A stretch of 64,000 bases of DNA from the NCBI GenBank assembly GCA_903868595.1, contig CAIPVV010000043.1:1-64000 (forward strand), written 5' to 3'. The notes below the pieces were generated by a model. It saw only the letters and a program-made list of their open reading frames with translations. It searched no databases and was not told the origin of the DNA. Made by a program: the position numbers and the translations under genes. The stretch is from an uncultured Pseudomonadota bacterium (GTDB taxonomy: Bacteria > Pseudomonadota > Gammaproteobacteria > Steroidobacterales > Steroidobacteraceae). Of this stretch, positions 61,456-64,000 are shown in pieces (the stretch's first letter is position 1; each line of letters starts with the position of its first letter).

Positions 61456-62148
61456 ATGTCGCAAGTCGTTCTGCAGTTGTTGTCTTCCATGGCCGCCCGT
61501 GAGGTGCTGCGCGAGTTGGCCAACCAATTCGAGCGGGTTTACGGCGTGCGGGTTGTAACGCAGGCCGCTGGTGGCGTGGATGTTGCCAAGCGCGTCCAGG
61601 CAGGCGAGGCGGTCGACGTTGTGGTGCTTGCCAACACGGCCATCGACAAGCTGATCGCCGACGGCAAGCTTCTGCCAGGAAGCCGAGTGGATATCGTCAA
61701 ATCTGGCGTCGCCATGGCCGTTCGTAGCGGTGCAGTGGCACCGGATGTTTCCTCAGAAGAGGCGGTCAGGCGGGCAGTGCTGGCCGCCAGCACGCTGAGT
61801 TACTCCACCGGGCCCAGCGGCGTATACCTGGAAAAGATGTTCGCGCGCTGGGGCATCCTGGAAGCGATCCGCAGTCGCATCGTCGTGCCGCCGCCCGGTA
61901 TTCCGGTTGGGTCGCTGGTGGCCGCGGGCCAGGTGGAGTTGGGATTCCAGCAATTGAGCGAATTGATGAACCTGCCGGGCATTAGGGTCATCGGGCCGCT
62001 TCCCGCCGAGATCCAGACGATCACCGTGTTCTCCGGCGGCATCAGTGCCGGCAGCCAGCTGCCTGACGCCGCTCGCGCCCTGCTGGCGCACATGGCCTCG
62101 CCGACGACAGGGGACGTCAAATCGCGCTTTGGGATGCAGAGCGCCTGA
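61456..62148 (+). CDS. ModA-like substrate-binding protein without signal peptide
   Basis: A 230-residue periplasmic-binding-protein type II fold of the ModA-like group: VLQLLSSMAAREVLRELANQ, DVVVLANTAIDKLIADGKL, STGPSGVYLEKMFARWGI, FQQLSELMNLPGIRVIGPLP. Unlike transport-associated ModA, it has no signal peptide, so it should be cytoplasmic, as in a common set of paralogues of unknown function. No permease or ATPase gene for molybdate is adjacent. It follows a P450 remnant. Confidence 0.85.
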   Translation: MSQVVLQLLSSMAAREVLRELANQFERVYGVRVVTQAAGGVDVAKRVQAGEAVDVVVLANTAIDKLIADGKLLPGSRVDIVKSGVAMAVRSGAVAPDVSSEEAVRRAVLAASTLSYSTGPSGVYLEKMFARWGILEAIRSRIVVPPPGIPVGSLVAAGQVELGFQQLSELMNLPGIRVIGPLPAEIQTITVFSGGISAGSQLPDAARALLAHMASPTTGDVKSRFGMQSA

Positions 62149-62995
62149 AGGATGCGCGGGCCGCAGGAAGCTGCTCCGAGGATGGTGCTCTCCAGCCTTA
62201 TTCGCTGACGCACGCGCGAATGGCGCTATTCATTCTTGAGGGGAAGGCCCGGAGGAGTTCGTCCGAGACGTGCTGGTTGTCCCTGTGGACAACCCAGCGT
62301 GGACACTTCCTTTCCCCATTCCTGCAGGCGCCCCCAGACGCTAGAGCACAGCGCCGGGTCCCTGCCCTTGGTGAGAAGCTTCTTCCTTCCCGTAGTGAAC
62401 TCGGGAAGGCTCTGGGTGCATTTCACGACGAGGCCTTCCACGATGCCGCGTTGCGAGTTCGCCGTTTGCTGGTTGCAGGCCGCGAGGCCCCAGAGCATGA
62501 CGCCCAAGGCCAAGCTGCCGGAAACACGTCCTAAGGGTAACTGCCAGGCTCCACTTCAGTGCTACCAGGGAGCACGGACCAGATGTGTCCGCCCGACATG
62601 CCGACTGCGCCTCAGGCAGCGTCTGCAGCGACAATTCTAGCGCTGGTTTTATCTTGCGGAATTCAGGGATTCCCTCGACTCGACGGCCTGCTGATCCGAC
62701 AGAAGTGAGTGGGTTCCTGCATCGGGACAGGTCGATTTTCGCGCGGGTTCACAGGCGGGAGTGATAGGCGAGCTTAAATTCTGGTCACTCGCGTTGCTCT
62801 CCCATCATGGGATGAGCAGCGCAGTTGAAATCCGCAGCGGAGGGCCAGGGACGCACTCTTGTCGGCGGCCCCCGGATGAAAGTTGAGCTCGGTTCGCGCG
62901 CAAGGGTCACTTGAGAGCGAGCGGCTCCGGCCTGCGAGAGGACGCGACCCGAGTCAATCGATATGTCGCCGAAGGGTGTCGGGCATCCGCCTGCG
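62149..62995. other. Long stretch with no convincing gene
   Basis: About 850 bases. Apart from a weak minus-strand lipoprotein-like frame (62226-62513) I see only short shadow frames. No repeats, RNA genes or known remnants are evident. GC is lower than in the flanking genes in parts, for example 62640-62800. Confidence 0.45.
62226..62513 (-). CDS. Possible small lipoprotein, weak call
   Basis: A 95-residue frame starts at a TTG (62513) and reads MALGVMLWGLAACNQQ, which looks like a short lipoprotein signal with lipobox LAAC; two further Cys follow at wide spacing. No good ribosome-binding site is seen, the signal is very short, and the family is unknown. It may be a real small lipoprotein, a decayed gene or chance. 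Confidence 0.3.
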   Translation of the reverse strand: MALGVMLWGLAACNQQTANSQRGIVEGLVVKCTQSLPEFTTGRKKLLTKGRDPALCSSVWGRLQEWGKEVSTLGCPQGQPARLGRTPPGLPLKNE

Positions 62996-64000
62996 CTAAG
63001 GCGTCGCGTTCTCGCGCTGCGTGCCGGTATGGGGAGGCTCGGAGGCGTGCTTGGCCCGTCCACCCAGGCGGCCCAGCCGCGAGCGCAGGTTGCCAAGGCG
63101 GCGCTTGGAGGGTGGAAGAGTAATGTCGCTCACCAATTGCGAGCCACCCGGGCGATGCTCAAAACGCAATTGCCGATCATGAAACACCGCCAGCTCCGGC
63201 CTGTGGGAAATGCTGATTACCGCAACGTCGGGAAGCCGGTCTGCCAGCAGGCTCATCATGAGCGTCTGGCTATCCGGATCCAGTGCCGAGGTGGCTTCGT
63301 CCATGATGACGATGTCGGGTTGGCTTAGGAACAGGCGCACGAAGGCGATGCGCTGTTTCTCTCCTCCGGACAAGACCTGATGCCAGGGTTCCAGGGTGTC
63401 GAGGCGCGGCACCAGGTGCCCAAGGCCCGTGGTAGCCATGAGGTTCCGCAGTTCGGTGTCCGTCACGCTTCCGGCGGGCATGGGGCAGGTCATTGCACGA
63501 CGCAGGCTGCCCAGCGGCATGTAGGGTTGTTGCGGCATGAGAAACATGCACGCGTCCTTCATCGTGGCGATTTCGCCTGATCCCCAGGGCCAAAGGCCCG
63601 CGATTGCGCGCACGAGCGTGCTCTTCCCGGTTCCTGATTCCCCGACGATCAGCACCCTCTCGCTGGGCCTAATGAGGACGTCCGTCTCACTGATAACAAC
63701 CGTGCCGTCATCCAGGGCAACGGTAAGGTCCAGCAATCGGAGCGCTATGCCTTCCTTCTGGGAGTGGCGGATGGTCCCGATGCCGCCGGGTTCTTCCAGT
63801 GCCTCCAGCTGGTCTATGGCGGCGACCAGCGACTCCACGCGTCGGGCCGAGGCCATCCAGTCGGCGAAGCGGGGATAGTTGTCGACCAGCCAGTTGAAGG
63901 CGCTCTGCACCTGCACGAAGGCTGCCGCGGCCTGCGTGACGTCCCCGAGCGTCATGTCCCCGGAGAGATACTTTGGCATGCACAGGAAGATGGGAATGGC
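62996..64000 (-). CDS. SbmA/YddA-type ABC transporter, 3' part
   Basis: The gene enters from the right edge; 335 C-terminal codons are visible and the frame is still open at 64000. The first 60 are the end of the membrane domain (PKYLSGDMTLGDVTQAAAAF, then a RRVESL-type segment), as in YddA/ABCD-like exporters with a fused ATPase. The ATPase has Walker A GESGTGKS, signature LSGGEKQRIAFVRLFLSQP, Walker B IVIMDEATSALD and H-loop ISHRPEL. It ends with a basic tail. Related proteins import or export peptides or vitamins such as B12. Confidence 0.92.
   Translation of the reverse strand, partial: AIPIFLCMPKYLSGDMTLGDVTQAAAAFVQVQSAFNWLVDNYPRFADWMASARRVESLVAAIDQLEALEEPGGIGTIRHSQKEGIALRLLDLTVALDDGTVVISETDVLIRPSERVLIVGESGTGKSTLVRAIAGLWPWGSGEIATMKDACMFLMPQQPYMPLGSLRRAMTCPMPAGSVTDTELRNLMATTGLGHLVPRLDTLEPWHQVLSGGEKQRIAFVRLFLSQPDIVIMDEATSALDPDSQTLMMSLLADRLPDVAVISISHRPELAVFHDRQLRFEHRPGGSQLVSDITLPPSKRRLGNLRSRLGRLGGRAKHASEPPHTGTQRENATP

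Overview
The window is GC-rich, densely coded bacterial chromosome, most likely from a gammaproteobacterium of the Steroidobacterales/Nevskiales/Xanthomonadales kind. That placement is an inference from gene content: large TonB-dependent receptors, a metK-ahcY-folD cluster, two PQQ alcohol dehydrogenases, aerobic hemF, a lignostilbene-type carotenoid oxygenase, P450 remnants and DUF2934/PilZ proteins. I saw no rRNA, tRNA, CRISPR array, complete insertion sequence or phage module.

Layout. (1) 1-10 kb is an accessory region. It holds two hypothetical genes and a convergent pair: a Coq4-like protein (HDxxHx11E) and a large protein joining calmodulin-type EF-hands to an Erv/ALR sulfhydryl-oxidase domain. 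A TehA-type transporter, an SDR and a TonB receptor follow. (2) 10.5-16 kb carries DsbA, a PAP2 lipoprotein, a ModF-like double ABC ATPase, a gamma-carbonic anhydrase, a Yip1-family protein and PhzF. (3) 16.06-19.95 kb is a thiamine-salvage operon under a TPP riboswitch: TonB receptor, YkoF-like thiamine-binding protein, PnuT-like transporter and a kinase. A ferredoxin and a LysR regulator follow. (4) 21.4-29.2 kb is an activated-methyl-cycle cluster: methyltransferase-like protein, PfkB kinase, metK, ahcY, folD and two MetE/UROD-like proteins. (5) 29.3-41.3 kb holds an MFS exporter, a MoeB-rhodanese, an M16 protease, a hybrid histidine kinase, an SDR, mmsA, a D-2-hydroxyacid dehydrogenase and lldD. 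(6) 41.3-49.8 kb holds small regulatory-type proteins, a truncated P-type ATPase, a tandem Usp, a PQQ dehydrogenase, SDR, pirin, GNAT and a Gly-rich RRM protein, mixed with gene remnants. (7) 50-58.7 kb has a carotenoid oxygenase, SirB-like protein, the tightly overlapping operon SDR > PQQ dehydrogenase > hemF, and the overlapping pair hydroxypyruvate isomerase-like > FAD monooxygenase. (8) 58.8-64 kb is a decayed region with LigA-like and P450 remnants, a REC-MarR fusion regulator beside a 20-bp palindrome, a cytosolic ModA-like protein and the 3' part of an SbmA/YddA-type ABC transporter.

Most worth following up: the EF-hand/Erv-ALR fusion beside a Coq4-like protein; the TPP riboswitch whose P1 stem includes the first base of the start codon; two PQQ dehydrogenases with the Asp-x-Asp lanthanide signature, one coupled to hemF; and two P450 halves in opposite orientation about 12 kb apart, which could reflect an inversion. 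Start sites were chosen by eye from ribosome-binding sites, overlaps and signal peptides. All functions are predictions from motifs and context.
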